DNA from: Anaeramoeba flamelloides
Lineage: Eukaryota > Metamonada > Anaeramoebidae
DNA: 64,000 bases
Assembly: GCA_027625915.1 (NCBI GenBank)
Contig: JANTQA010000021.1
Location: forward strand, 930,001-994,000
Reading direction: 5' to 3'
Below, in pieces: positions 11,654 to 23,822 of the stretch. A program made the position numbers and the translations under genes. Below the pieces are notes generated by a model. That model saw nothing but the letters and a program-made list of their open reading frames with translations, was not told the DNA's origin and made no database searches. The first letter of the stretch is position 1, and the number at the start of each line of letters is the position of its first letter.

Positions 11654-14600
11654 TTTAGAAATATTTTTCAAAAATTTGATAAGGGAAAAAAAAATAATTT
11701 TTATTATTCAAACAAACATGAAAATTGATTTTGGTTTTCAATAATTAAACCTTTTTTTTATTAATTCACTCGTTTTAAACCTAATTTAATAATTTCAAAA
11801 ACGTTGAGTCTTTTGTTTTTTAAAAGGGATTATTTTACAAATAATTCTCGTATTAAGCATTTAGTATAGGATAAATAAATTTTCTTGGATTGTATTCTTT
11901 ACTTTGGTAACTGAATAAAATGAAATAATTATTATTTTGAGGGAAAAAAAGTTATTAAGAAATTTTTTCAATCAATTTTCTGTTATACCGAATCATTCTT
12001 TCCAAATTTATTTTGTTTTATTGGGAAAATTAATTTAAAAAAGTTCTTCCTCAAACAATTATTTTAAGCAAAAGTTTTTGACTTGATCAAAGAATGTTCA
12101 AGGTGTTGAATTTAAAATAATTTTTTTCTGTTCATTTCGTTTTAATCCAATTTGGGTGTTAATCAATTTGCTTTTCCAGTAAATTTTTTTTTTTTTGTAC
12201 TTTTCAATCAAACTCTATCTTGAATTTTTCTGGCTAATTTCTTTTTAGACCCATAATTAACCAATTGATCAAATTCTCAAAAGGTGAAAAAAAGTATTTC
12301 CTTAAATATTTTTTGTGTTTTCTTATTTTTTCAGATGCAATAAATTTTGTAACGTTCTGATTAAAGTTTTTCATTTTGTCAAGAAACAATACCTATCTTT
12401 TGATGCAAAAAAATAAACAAACAAAAAGATTAAAAGTTTTTTTTTATTTTGTATAACTCCCAACCAAATACGAGTAAACCCAAAAAAAAATCTTCCATTG
12501 AATTCAATAGCAACTACAAAAAAAATCTTGGCGTGACTCAGAATTCAAAAGAAAAAAAACACTTATTACTAAAAGACCAAACTTACCTATAAAGCCATTT
12601 TTCGAAATGAGTTCTTGTTTTAAAAGTTTGATCCATTTTTCTGATTTTTGTAAAATTGCAAATCCTAAATATTTATGAATTATTTCCAAAAAATTCTTTG
12701 TTTGTAGAAGAAAGAAATCTTATTATCTACGAAGGAATTGAACCCACCAAAACACACTTTGTAAACAAAAACACTTAAATTTGTGTACCTCCCAATCAAA
12801 AAATAACTTGATTTTAAAAAAATTACAAATTATATTGAAACTGGTAAAAAATATAATTTGTTGAATTTCTTGAACAGTTTGATTAAATTTTTTTCTTTTT
12901 GATTCATAAAAAAATACAAGACAATCCTGCCAAACCATCAAATTAAAAATTCTCCCTAAATACTTATTTAAAAAATGGAAATTTCAAGTTAAAACATAAA
13001 GAAATCATTTTTAATTTGATAATTATTAATCAATAATTAATAACCCAATCTTAATTTTTCCAGTGGGTTATTAACAACCCAAAGATTAAAGGTCTCAATG
13101 GATTTTTGAATTATTTGTCATATTTTTTAAATAAATTTAAACAAATATTATTAAAATAAATAAATACTTCAAATTAAAAAAAAAAATGAAAGATTTGATC
13201 TAATAACTGATTTTAAAAATTACAGTTGATTATTTCTACTCTTAGTGTCTGGAAAAGAATATAACCTAATCTTTTACATTTGATAAAAACACAAGTATAT
13301 CTGCGAATAAAATAAATAATCAATTTTTCCCCATCTTTATGGATTCGATCTTGATTTATTTTCATTGTATTTTTAAAATTAGATTAAACTTTTAAAGTTA
13401 TTTGTTCGTACAGACACCCCGTGATTACCCAAGGTAAGCTTTCTTCACAATTCTTTCTTCTAATATTTTTATCAAACCAAGCCAAAACAAGTAATAATCT
13501 ATCAAAGATGAAAGTAAAAAGGTGCAGAATTTTTGAAATCAAAGAAGGAGTATAGAAGATTCAACTTTAAGATAATAGAAAAATTTGAAAAAAATTTCAA
13601 ACATGATTTGATAATTTATTAATTTTCAATTTAATCAACAATAAAAAAACACAAACAAAACAAACAAATAAATCATATAAATCTTTATTTTGGAAGAGTA
13701 ATTTCAAGGATTATCCTAAATTCCAAACCAAAATTAGAAGTAATTGACTGAAATGAAAATATTAATTCAGAACTCTTTTTTTTAATTCTTTCGAAACAAA
13801 AAGTAATTTGTTCTTAAAAAATTTTCCTTCAGAATTAAAAATAAAACCAAATAAAGAAGAACCAATTGATTGAATATTGCAAATAGGTTTAAGAAATAAA
13901 TTGTTATATATATATTACAGAATTAATTTTATTATTTAATGAATTCCTTTTTTTCGTTGGTATAAAAATATATTTTACTATGATATATTCCACCCACCCC
14001 CCATTTATTAAAATAATAATATATTTGATTAAAATACGATTTGAATAACTTGGTTTCCAATAATCTGTAGCACCCAAAATGAGTAAGATGTACTTATCCA
14101 CTGTAGGCACCGACTCGCCATATATTCCTAATTTATTAAAGTATAAACTAATTGGGGGTAAAAGATATGAGTACACCATGATTCACTTGACTTCAAAAAA
14201 AAATATTATGGATATTATTGCAACAGAATAAATTATTACATTTTTTTACCAATGATCACAATTAAACATTTTTATTTTGGAAATTTTGTTTTTAATTCTT
14301 TTCCTAATCTAAAAATAGAAAATCAAAACAAGAGCATCACAGTATTTGATTATTCATCTTCAGAGCTTTCAAAAGTAACCTTAAATATTATTTTTTAATT
14401 TCAAAGATTAACACAATAATTATAAACAGAAAAACCCAAAAAATGGCTAGTTTTGTTCCCTTTTTATTAATCTCGTTGTAATATCAATATGTTTCCAACA
14501 TTCCAGAAAATAATTTGTCAAAAGAACCTTATTAGTTATTTATTTGATTTTTTAACAATTAAATTTTTTATCAACCAATCTACATTTATTGACAAATTTA

Positions 14601-15420
14601 AGAAAATTATTTTGTATCTTTGGAGAAGAAAAATGATAATACAACCTTGAAATTTGTAGTGAAATGCAGATTTATTTCTCAAATTGGAATTTTTTTTTTA
14701 CTAATACATAGAACATATATAATTGTGAGAATCAATAAAAAATACTATTTGATTAAACTTATTTTTTTGTAACACATTTGAATGATGGGGCACGAATGTG
14801 ATTTACACCCAATAATAGCATAATTTAATCTTAGACTTCTACTTTGTAAATGTAACCTCTTAAAGAATGATGATCAAACTGTATAAAACTTGGGTTAACA
14901 ACAAAAAATCTAAAATAAATATGTCATAATTTTACAATTACACAAGTTTAAATACAAATGTTGTAAAAAATAGATATTTTACAATTAGTAAAAATGTATG
15001 GAAATCTTTAATTATCTCTCAAAGTGTATGAACTCGAATTTTTACAATCTTGATTATTTACACATTTATGTTACAATGTGATTGGTTCGGGTTTGAAACA
15101 CCTTTCCCAACCAGTCGGGCTTTGCTTACCAAAAGGATTAAAATCCATTTAACGGATTGAACAAAAATAAAAAATATTAGAAACAAAAGTTAATATATTG
15201 TTAATTTGTCAAAAAAATGTTTTAGTTAAGGATCTTTAAACAATACTTTCAATTTCCCTTAATTTCAAAAAAAAAAAAAAAAATATCTTTTCATTTTCAC
15301 TATAACCATAATAAAAAAACCGGTTAAATTTATTTCAGATTTACAATTGTGCTCGGTTATTTTTTTTTTTTTCGGAAATTCAAAACAAGAATCATAGATA
15401 AGATATTTTCAAAAAAGTGA
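11654..15420. other. AT-rich intergenic with doubtful exon-like scraps at 12.5-12.9 kb
   Basis: No gene can be built. On the minus strand, 12705-12589 reads NFLEIIHKYLGFAILQKSEK then WIKLLKQELISKNGFIG, and ends exactly at a strong donor (G/GTAAGT). 12941-12793 reads VWQDCLVFFYESKRKKFNQT and ends at GAG/GTACAC. These look more like exons than background but I cannot connect them to a start, a stop or a family. They could be remnants of a gene or mobile element. The remainder shows only AT-rich DNA. Confidence 0.3.
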
Positions 15421-16560
15421 GGTTTTTTTTTGATTACATTTAATAAAAAATCATATTTGTTAGTTGAACCACTTGTTAATTGACAATACTAAATTAAAGT
15501 TTAATATTAATGCTGATTGAATTAATGACACACCCACATATATATTTCAAAATACCTTCATTGAAATATTTCCAAACCATGAAAAAAATAGCACCTTTTT
15601 GGAGAAAACAAGGTACAACAAATTTCAATAAAAAACTGGAAATATACAAAGTGTAAAAACGATTTTTAAACAATAAAACACAGTTATATGTTTTCAATCC
15701 AATTTGAAAAATTTTGGGATTAAAAAAGTTATAAAAATGATTTTTTCGATCAAAAAAAAAAATTATTAACACCAATTTTCACACCCAAAAAATATCAGAT
15801 AAAATCGAGATCAGAAAATTTAATATCTTTTTTTATTATTTAATACAATACTAATAAACGAATTGAATGATTATCAAGAATTAATAAATGGTCGTTGATG
15901 ATTTTGTATATTTAAATACTTTTTTGAAGATTGGGTTTAATAAAAATATTTTAAATTAAATATGCCCCACTTTTTTGGAAATAAATTACGAAATCCCATT
16001 CCAAAAATTTATACACACCCCAAAATCAAAAATAGGCAAAATAAAACTCAATTTATTATATTTTACCATAACATAATATTAAACCAAATTTAAGTTACCC
16101 AGTATTACTGTTTTTATAAGCAATCATTTTAATCCAAATAAAAGAAAAAAATATAAAACTCAAAAATAAAAATCTGTGTGTCTAAAATAATGAAACGAGC
16201 TGAACACAAAACGTATTGGTAAATTTATTGAAATTTCACCAACAATTGTGGATCAATGAAATGATAAGATACCTTCAGCCAATTGTATGTTATTTTCCAA
16301 TTTAAAAAACTCAACACTAACCTTCTATCAACCATCGAAAAAAAATTCCAGATCTAATCAAACAGATTACGTAACTGGAAAAAAGGATGTGAAAACAAAA
16401 CAAAAAAGACAAATAATGAAATAGTTTGGAAAATCAAAAATTATTTTCAAATTGAATGTAAAGTGTAGTATTTCTATTCTTTCAACTGTTTAAACTGTAC
16501 CCAAATTCTTGGAATTTAGTTTACAAAAAAAGGAAAATTTGAAAATGATTTTCAATTTTT
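15421..16560. repeat. Old dispersed repeat, mosaic copy
   Basis: 15421-15990 is a diverged direct repeat of 29728-30290, and 15995-16560 a diverged direct repeat of 45970-46530. Shared landmarks are AATATTGATACCGATTG-type sequence, AATACAATACTAATAAAC, CCCCACTTTTTT, and the stretch around GTAAATTTATTGAAATT. So one longer ancestral unit is represented by different pieces elsewhere. The frames in it (15494-15775 here, 29845-30063 in the partner) show weakly similar translations, but no coding function is evident. Confidence 0.6.
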
Positions 16561-17029
16561 ATTTTAAATTTTTATATCAAAATTGACATTGATTTATTCA
16601 AATAATGATTAATTCAATTTTTAATTATTTTAATGCATTTTTTTATTTAATAACTTTTTTTTTTGTATTTTCCCCTTTAAAATCTATTTGAGAATGAATA
16701 TTATATTATTTATTTTTGATAATATTTTTTTGATAATTTTAGATTGACCCCATTTTAAATATTAAATCAATTTTAATCAAAAAATAAAATTTTCGATAAA
16801 TAATATAATATCGATAAATTTAATTTAATCTGGCTATTTCTAATCATTATATTACCTTGGTTTATAAGACTATTTAATTAAAAAATTTTTTATATTTTAA
16901 TTACTTCTTAAAATATAAGGACCATTATTTTTTTTTTTATAAAATCATAATGCAAATATTTTGATGATAATTCGTTAATTTGTTCTTCCCTCTTATACCA
17001 ATTTCCAACTACAGCCACATATACATACA

Positions 17030-17044
17030 ACCACATACGCACAC

Positions 17045-17087
<43 letters not shown>

Positions 17088-17115
17088 CACACACACGCAC
17101 GTACACACACACATA
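17030..17115. repeat. (CA)n microsatellite just downstream of the site-2 protease stop codon
   Basis: About 85 bp of alternating CA with a few CGCA interruptions, ending within about 10 bp of the stop codon on the minus-strand gene. On the transcript it would be a (GU)n tract at the very start of the 3' UTR. Confidence 0.9.
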
Positions 17116-17121
17116 CGTACT

Positions 17122-20100
17122 TTATTTAATTTCTTTATTTGTAAAATATATAGCCATAAAAAATCTCGAAAATAGTAACCCACCACCAAGTATTTTTAAA
17201 ACTTTTGGGAAGATGTTTGAAAATCTAGAATTTGGAGAATATTTATCAACAAGAATCTTAATAACGGTTTCACCCTCTGAAAGCAGTCCAGGTATTGTTG
17301 TAATTAATAGGATGTTGATTGTTGTTGTTAGAGAAAAGGTTAAAAGAAATGAACAGAATTTAGGGATTCTATAAAAAAACGAAAACTTTCTTGTCCAATT
17401 TAATTTTGGAATGACATCGCCTAAAACTATGACTTTGGATAATAGCTCTGAATCACCAGAAATACGATATTTTTTACCATTATCTAAATGAATTTTGACC
17501 GAATTTTTTTCAATTTCTATAATTTGCTTATCGATTTTATATTTTTCTTCTTGTCCTTCTTCTTCTTCTTCGTGTTCATCATAATATACTCGATCTTCCT
17601 GAAACTTTTCTTGCTGTTGTTTTTTTTCATTTATTAAAATTTGCTCATTATGCAGCTGCTTCATTTTTTCATTTTCAATTTTGATTGAATCTAAGCATTT
17701 ATAAAAATCAGATGTGCTGTTTACTGAACAATTATTGATTTGAGTTATACAATCGCCAATGGACATTGTCTCTCCAAAAATTGGTGATTTGATTTTTGAG
17801 ATAACGACACCTTCGGCTTGATTATAGAAAATTGGTTGAATATAGGAACCCGAAAAGAGTAATAAAAAAATTGTAACAACAACCATAAAATTTTGCCAGA
17901 TACCTGCACAACATATTTTTAATTGATCCCAAAACCCAATTCTCCGAATAATTGAATTGATTTCAACAAAAAATCCTGGCCAAATAACTGCCAGATAATA
18001 CCCAGCCCTAATTATTGTTTGTTTTAAAATAATAAGAATATTCATATTATATATTGTTTGTTAAGCATTTAGTTAGCACAAGAACATTAATTTTATTTGA
18101 AAATTGAAGATATCGAGGTAGTGTTGTTTTTTGAATATTTTATTTTAAGGGAGTAGTATCTTTTAAAAATACAATTAAATCTTGTAAAGATCTTGGAAAA
18201 ATTTTTTTTTGTAATTTGTGTTTCGACTTATGAAATGGATGAGTTAACCTCATCTAAACAATTTATTGATTTGAGTCTCTTTTTTGAAATCCAAAATTTG
18301 CATGTTTCCAATATAAAAAGAAAAAAAGTAATCTATTATTTTTATTAGCAATTAAGTTAATTCTTGAAAATGGGAAAAACATATTTTTGGTTTTATGTTG
18401 GAAAGTTTTCATTTTGAAAGAAAATTTTTTATTTAGGTTATTATTTTTAATAATTAATATTCCAATACAAATCTCAGCCAATAAAACTAATTGAAGTATA
18501 GGTGTTTTAATAAAGGAATATTTGATAGAAGTTTAACAAAAGTTTCTCAATTAAATTCTGAGATCTATTTTGTATTTTTTTTTTTATTCTTTAAAGTTTG
18601 AAAAAACTGTTTTCTTGTTTTCAAAAAATGTAAAAAAAATTACACAAAATTTTTTTCAATTTTGAATAATTATTTTGAACAAATTGTTTGGTCTTATTCA
18701 CAAGAACCCTTATAAAAATTTAAATCATTTTTGGCAGAAAAAAAATTGATTTTGAATTTTGAGGATAAAAATACCTAATTCCCAAATACCTTTTTGAAAA
18801 TTTTATTTTGAAAAATCGAATTTTATCTTAAAACAAAAACACAATTCCTGAGTAAAAATTTTAAATGATTTTAAAACTTTAAAATATGTTATTGGTGATA
18901 TTCTCTACTTACAAATTTTGTATATGCCAAGTGCCAAAAAATTGTGATCGACAAAGAAACCCAAAAAAGAATATTTTTTTTGTGAGATCAATTTTTTTTT
19001 TTCCATTTTTTCTGAAAAACAAACCTAATAAATTCAGTTTATTTCTTACTCTATAAAAATTTTTTACCCTGTTTATTGTCAATTCCATCATTATTATACA
19101 ATAACAAGTCTTTGCTGCCATGGATATTAATATAAAGATTTTTTTTCTTTTTTGGGATAATTCTTTTGGTAAACCAAAAAAAATGAATCTAACAAACATT
19201 CCTGATAATACTCGAAAATCGAAAATACCCGAAAATTTTTTATACCACTATAAAAAACTTTTTGGAAAACTTTTAATAAACTCTTTGATCAATATATTCA
19301 GTTTAACAGCAAAATTGTAATTTTATTGTAGAACATTTTTTTTTGACTGAAAAATATAACCCTCGAAAAATTACAAATTTTGGGGAATAGAATTCAACCC
19401 ATTTTGAGTGAAAAGAATTGATATCTTAGATACTTGTAACATTTCTGATGATTGCTAAAAGATATAAATAAAAGAGAGAAAATGTCTTTGTAATGACAAT
19501 TTCTAATTGTGTATCATTACTCAAAATATTTTGGAATCTTAAAATACTATACAAAAACAACCAAGTAATATCTAATCGTGCATACACGTAAGTGCACTAC
19601 CCTAACTAAGATGACCCAAGTCAAACCTTATTTAAACTTTCCATCCCAGGAGAGGAATTTATTTAATGTAACATAAACAATTCCAATACAGCGCATACAA
19701 AAATCAAAAATACCCTTGCCAGACCCATATGTACTTACCCTAACAAGTACTAACATTCTCAAATACACCCAAAAGTTACCAAAAACTTTTCAGAGGGGTT
19801 TAAAGTAGAAAATTCAAAAAAAAAAAAAATATTTTGTCTTAAAGTAAAATTGTTATTTTATTATAAAAATTTATCTCTGAACAATAGGCTTCTTAGAAGT
19901 TTTCCAAAAGGTGTTTTTGAGTGGTTGAAAAATTTTTGGGTATTTTCAATTTTCGTGTATTTTCGGGAATATTTCAAACATCCATTTTTTCGGGTATTTT
20001 GGGGAAAATTTCAAACACCCAAAAAAATGATTTATTCAACCGATTGAAAAATAATTGTATTGCTTTAAGAAGGATAGTTATAATCATTAAAATTTTGTCC

Positions 20101-23100
20101 TGTTGTCGTAGAGTACTGATCCCTTAACGAATATAAACACTTAAATTCGGTTAAAATACACTTTGGTTAAATCCAACTCTTGATTCACTGTTTGAGTTCG
20201 ATAAATTCCCAAAATCTTTATGTGAAGACTGAAAAAAATAATAATATTTTCAACATTTTATTGCTTTTTTTTGCCTCTAAAAGAAAAATAATTTAAAGAC
20301 TAGTCAAAAGGCGAAGAATTTATTTTTTTCTATGGTTTCCCTTGTTGAATTTCCTTTTTATTGGGAAGAAAAGTTACTAGGGGGGGGATCAAGTGGTTAC
20401 CTGCTAATACTGGAAGCATAGAAACTAGTTGGTATGGGTAACTTGAAAATAAAAAGAAAAGACAAAAACAAAAACTGGAACGATCAAAAAAGATTCGATC
20501 AAAAAGAAAAAAATGGCAGCCACTAAACAACTACCCCTCAACGAAGCATTCACGATTTCTTAGAAATAATTAAATGACAAAATTTTAAATAAAAGGATCG
20601 TGGCTGTTTTTTGAGTGTTATTGATAAAAATGGGCTGTTGGCTTTTTTTTTAATTTTTTTACCAACTGCCTTTGAAAAAGCCTTTTTTTTGTTTTTAGCT
20701 TGCTTTTTTTTTCTTTTTTTTCTTTTTGTTTTTTCAACCAATAAAAAATTGGAACTTGCTCGATTCCAAAATTTTTTTTTTTCTTTATCATCTAAATTAC
20801 TAATTTATCATTAGTAATCAGAGTGAGTGTCGTCGACTGTCGTAGAGTGCCGTCAAGTGCCTAGGTTTTCCAGAATTCAAAAGAATAGAGTAAAATCAAA
20901 GATTTAACTCAATTCTTTTAAATTATGGAAAACCTAACGGCACTTTTTTTTGATTTGAGAAATAAACCGAAAATTTCAAAAATTTTCTTTTTATTTCTCA
21001 AATTAAAAAAAACCTAACGGCTGTAAGAGGATCGTTGATCACTCCCTTCAATCAATAAAAAAAAAAAAAGAGAGAAGAATTTAACTTGTTTTTTTCTCGA
21101 GAATTTTAATAAATATGGAAAACAATTTTATTTTTTGCAAACAATAAATTTAATAGAAAGCGAAGCAACTCTTTACTGAAAAAACACAACTCCTTTTTTT
21201 TTTGTAACGAGTGAATACACATCATCAAAACAAATTAATTTTAAAATCCAAATGGGCATTAAGCTATTCTATTCTATGGGATGAGAAATTAAATTGTTCT
21301 TTTTTTTTTACTTCATTAATCAAAAAAAAAAAGAAAATCTAACTACCACCAAAATAACAAGTTACAAATGAGTTTTCTTTTAAGAGTATATTTGTAATTT
21401 TTCAAACTCACTTGATAAAAAATAATCTCAAAAAGTAAAAAAAAATCTCATTAATGAAAACGAGTACCAAACCCCCAATGTATATTAAAGATTGAGTTTT
21501 TTTAAAGAAAATTTCTTCAAAAAAAGGTAATTAAATAGATTTTCTCAGGTACCTATCTCTAAACTAAATCAGGGTTTTGTACTTTCAAATTGGAAATTGT
21601 TAAGTTGGTAGTTTTCAAAAAAATTATTTCATAAAAAAATAAATAAATTACTACCTACGTTTCTTAAAATTGCATTATTTTGATACATTTCTTTTTTCGG
21701 TACAATTCCATTTTGGATCAATTTCTTATGATCAAAAAATAGAGTATCAAAACCTTTTTAACCTTGTTAAATTCAAATTTCCATTTTTACTATTAATTTA
21801 ATTCCAATTTATTATGTTTTTATTTGTGTTTTCATAATAAATTAAAATCGTTTCAAAAAATTATCTTAGAGTCAAAAAAACTCGTGTATTAAAATAAAGC
21901 CAATGTTTCATTAAAAACCTTTTTTTTTTTTTTTTCTTCTTCTTGTTCCAATACAATATCTAATTCACTATATAATAGTATACCAAATACCAAATCAATT
22001 TTGATATTAACCACATTGATAATCTCACATTATTTTAAATTATAAATTGAAATTGTTGAAAATTTTTCAAAATTTTTCCAGTTTGTTTTGAAAAGATTTG
22101 TTGGTGATAAAAATTTCACTCTAAAATTGAATATTTTGGGAAAAAAATTTTCAACTTGATCTTTCCTTTTTTTGATAGTGGAACTTTTTGAAACAAAAAT
22201 ATAATTTACTTATTTTTTATTGTCAGTTTTTTTGATCATTTAATGTGTAGGATTTTTTAATGTGTAGGCTTTGTAAAAAAAAAGAAGCACGTGTTTTTAT
22301 TTTGAAGCACGGGTTTACCAAGTCTGAATGACTATTTTAACGGTAGTAGGCATATATTTTTTTCTTTATTAGTTTATTGATCAACAATTCTCATTCATTT
22401 TTTCATACTCAAATAAGAACTAAAATTATTTTCGGTGTTAATTATTGGTTGAAGATGAGAAAAAATAAAAAATACCAAAATTGTATCGAAAGACATATTA
22501 ATATTATTTTAACTTTTGAAAAAATTGTTATTTCCAAGAATGAGAGGAATTGGAATGATGAAAATTAATTGTACAGTCGTTAGTTCTTGATTTTGTCAGA
22601 TCGATTTTTTGATAAAAATCATAGTTGACAAGAAAAATAAATAAAGAAAATTCCAAATATTTTTCAAAATTATTTTTTAAATCAAATTAGAGACTTTTGT
22701 ATGAAAACCAATTTAGAATTTTGTTTTTCATTTTTCCACAAAGAATGTTTCACGAATGTATTTTTAAGATCCAATTTGTAATAAAATGAGTTTTGTTCAT
22801 CAAATGAAACAAACAAAGAGTGTTAGTTGAAAATATTGTCTGAAAATTATGTTTTAATAAAGTGAAAACAACCATAGTCGCTTTTAATTGTTGGGAAAAC
22901 TTGATTGAAAATAAAAACAAAACTCTTTTTTTGAAAAAAAAAATAAAAAAAAAAAAAAAGTAAAAAGAAAAAAGAAAAAAGAAAAATTTACTTCGAAATA
23001 GGGAAATCTTGAGAAATTGTTGCAAGAGCATGACCAAATTCATGAATTAAACTTAAAATGAGAATGTCAAGCAGATAAAAATACCAAAATGCTTGCGGAA

Positions 23101-23479
23101 CATCTGAGCCGGGAAGATAAAAAAGGTAAATCCAATTAAACAATTTTGGATCTGGGTGTTGATAGAGAATGGCTCTAATCCCAACAATGATAGAGAGCGT
23201 CAAAAAAAAGAAAACAAAGACAATTAAAAAAATTGTTACAAATGCACCAATTGAAAACCACCAGTTAATTATTCGTTTTAGGCCCGTTGGCAATTTTAAC
23301 AAGTAGTTGCAGAAGGAAGTTAATGAGCCAGACGATCGGGTGATTGAGAAGATTGAGATGGACAAATGAAACCTTGTCAATAACCTTTCAATTAGACTCG
23401 GGAAAAAATGAAACAGTCCTCTTAAAAAACAATACCAAGCAACCCACAAGATGAGGTATTGAAAGAATCCTAAAATCAT
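17122..23479 (-). CDS. Site-2 protease (MBTPS2-like M50 intramembrane metalloprotease)
   Basis: Membrane-embedded zinc protease that in other eukaryotes cuts SREBP/ATF6-type factors in the Golgi. Exons: 23479-22992 and 18007-17122 (minus); intron 22991-18008, donor AA/GTAAAT, acceptor TTAG/G, phase 2; 457 residues (human S2P 519). Exon 1 has N-terminal membrane helices and IHEFGHALATI, the HExxH zinc site. Exon 2 continues KAGYYLAVIWPGFFVEI, matching human FGIFLFIIYPGAFVDL at the same distance, then WDQLKICCAGIWQNF and a PDZ-like segment (GVVISKIKSP ... GDCITQINNCSVN ... CLDSI). A Gln/Glu/Lys-rich insert follows at about residue 220-245. The second catalytic motif, NxxPxxxLDG in the family, reads TTIPGLLSEG: Asn becomes Thr and the zinc-ligand Asp becomes Glu. 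Human Cys-rich luminal sequence is mostly absent. Activity is therefore uncertain though the fold is clear. Confidence 0.88.
18145..20127 (-). mobile_element. TTAA-flanked DNA element, family 2, copy 1, inside the site-2 protease intron
   Basis: Bounded by TTAA at 18145-18148 and 20124-20127, with inverted ends TTAAGGGAGTAGTATC and (reverse complement) TTAAGGGATCAGTACTCTAC. Two blocks match the copy at 25843-26973: 18150-18880 in inverted orientation and 18885-19187 plus 20021-20095 in direct orientation, so the inner block is flipped relative to the ends. An extra 834 bp at 19187-20020 is absent from the other copy. No transposase is seen. TTAA at both ends is the signature of piggyBac-superfamily targeting; assignment is by that feature only. 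Confidence 0.7.
19187..20020. mobile_element. Insertion nested in the TTAA element
   Basis: Present in copy 1 and absent in the copy at 25.8 kb, whose uninterrupted target reads CCAAAAAAAATGATTTATTC. Here the AAAAAAATGA is found on both sides of the insert, giving a candidate target-site duplication of about 10 bp. The insert begins ATCTAACAAACATTCC and ends GAAAATTTCAAACACCC. Motif GAAAATACCCGAAAA near the left end has inverted matches near the right end, where a roughly 35-bp unit is repeated twice. Its centre (19560-19760) is visibly richer in C and G than its surroundings. No protein is encoded that I recognise; the long target duplication would suit a Mutator-like or retroposed element. 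Confidence 0.5.
20825..21020. repeat. Foldback repeat copy
   Basis: Two adjacent hairpins in the site-2 protease intron: 20865-20935 (GGTTTTCCAGAATT ... TTATGGAAAACC) and 20936-21020 (AACGGCAC, T-tract, AAATAAACCGAAAATT, A-tract, CCTAACGG). The preceding GTCGTAGAGTGCCGTCAAG resembles the tails of the copies at 570 and 37940. Confidence 0.75.
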
Positions 23480-23822
23480 TTAATTATTTATCAATGAGTG
23501 AAAATGAAGAAAAATGATTAGACAAGTTTGAGAAATGTCGACTTTGACTTGTTAAAGAATTACCAAAGTATTCGGGGGGTATTGTAGATACATTTATTTG
23601 TTCTAAAAACTTTCTTATTTTTCTAACTCCATAATTTTATCATTTTTTAAACCGGGGGAAAACTAAGAGTGATGAGGACAAAATAGAACCGGCTGGCATC
23701 TCATAAAATGGTTCAGGATTTTTTATTCTTTCTTTCTATGAGATTTCAACTTTTAGATCCTTCGCTTAAATTTGAAATTGGAAAAACTATCTACGAAATC
23801 TCTTTTTTATATTTTGCTTTAT
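23480..23822. other. Upstream region of the site-2 protease, nothing recognised
   Basis: About 340 bp between the protease start codon and a TTAA element. AT-rich, with no motif I can name. Any promoter of the protease should lie here or overlap the element. Confidence 0.4.

Noticed and set aside
13904-14179. 91-residue minus-strand frame
   Set aside because: No recognisable domain or splice signals; background composition.
16908-17189. Val/Cys-repeat protein on minus strand
   Set aside because: Translation of the CA microsatellite; no domain, and it overlaps the protease 3' end.
19560-19640. tRNA or SINE head (TAGTTAGGGTAGTGCAC on minus strand)
   Set aside because: Resembles a D-arm/A-box but no B-box or cloverleaf could be drawn at the right distance.
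20330-20814. Phe- and Lys-rich frames at 20.3-20.8 kb on both strands
   Set aside because: Homopolymer-driven translations inside the protease intron; neither has a fold or splice support.
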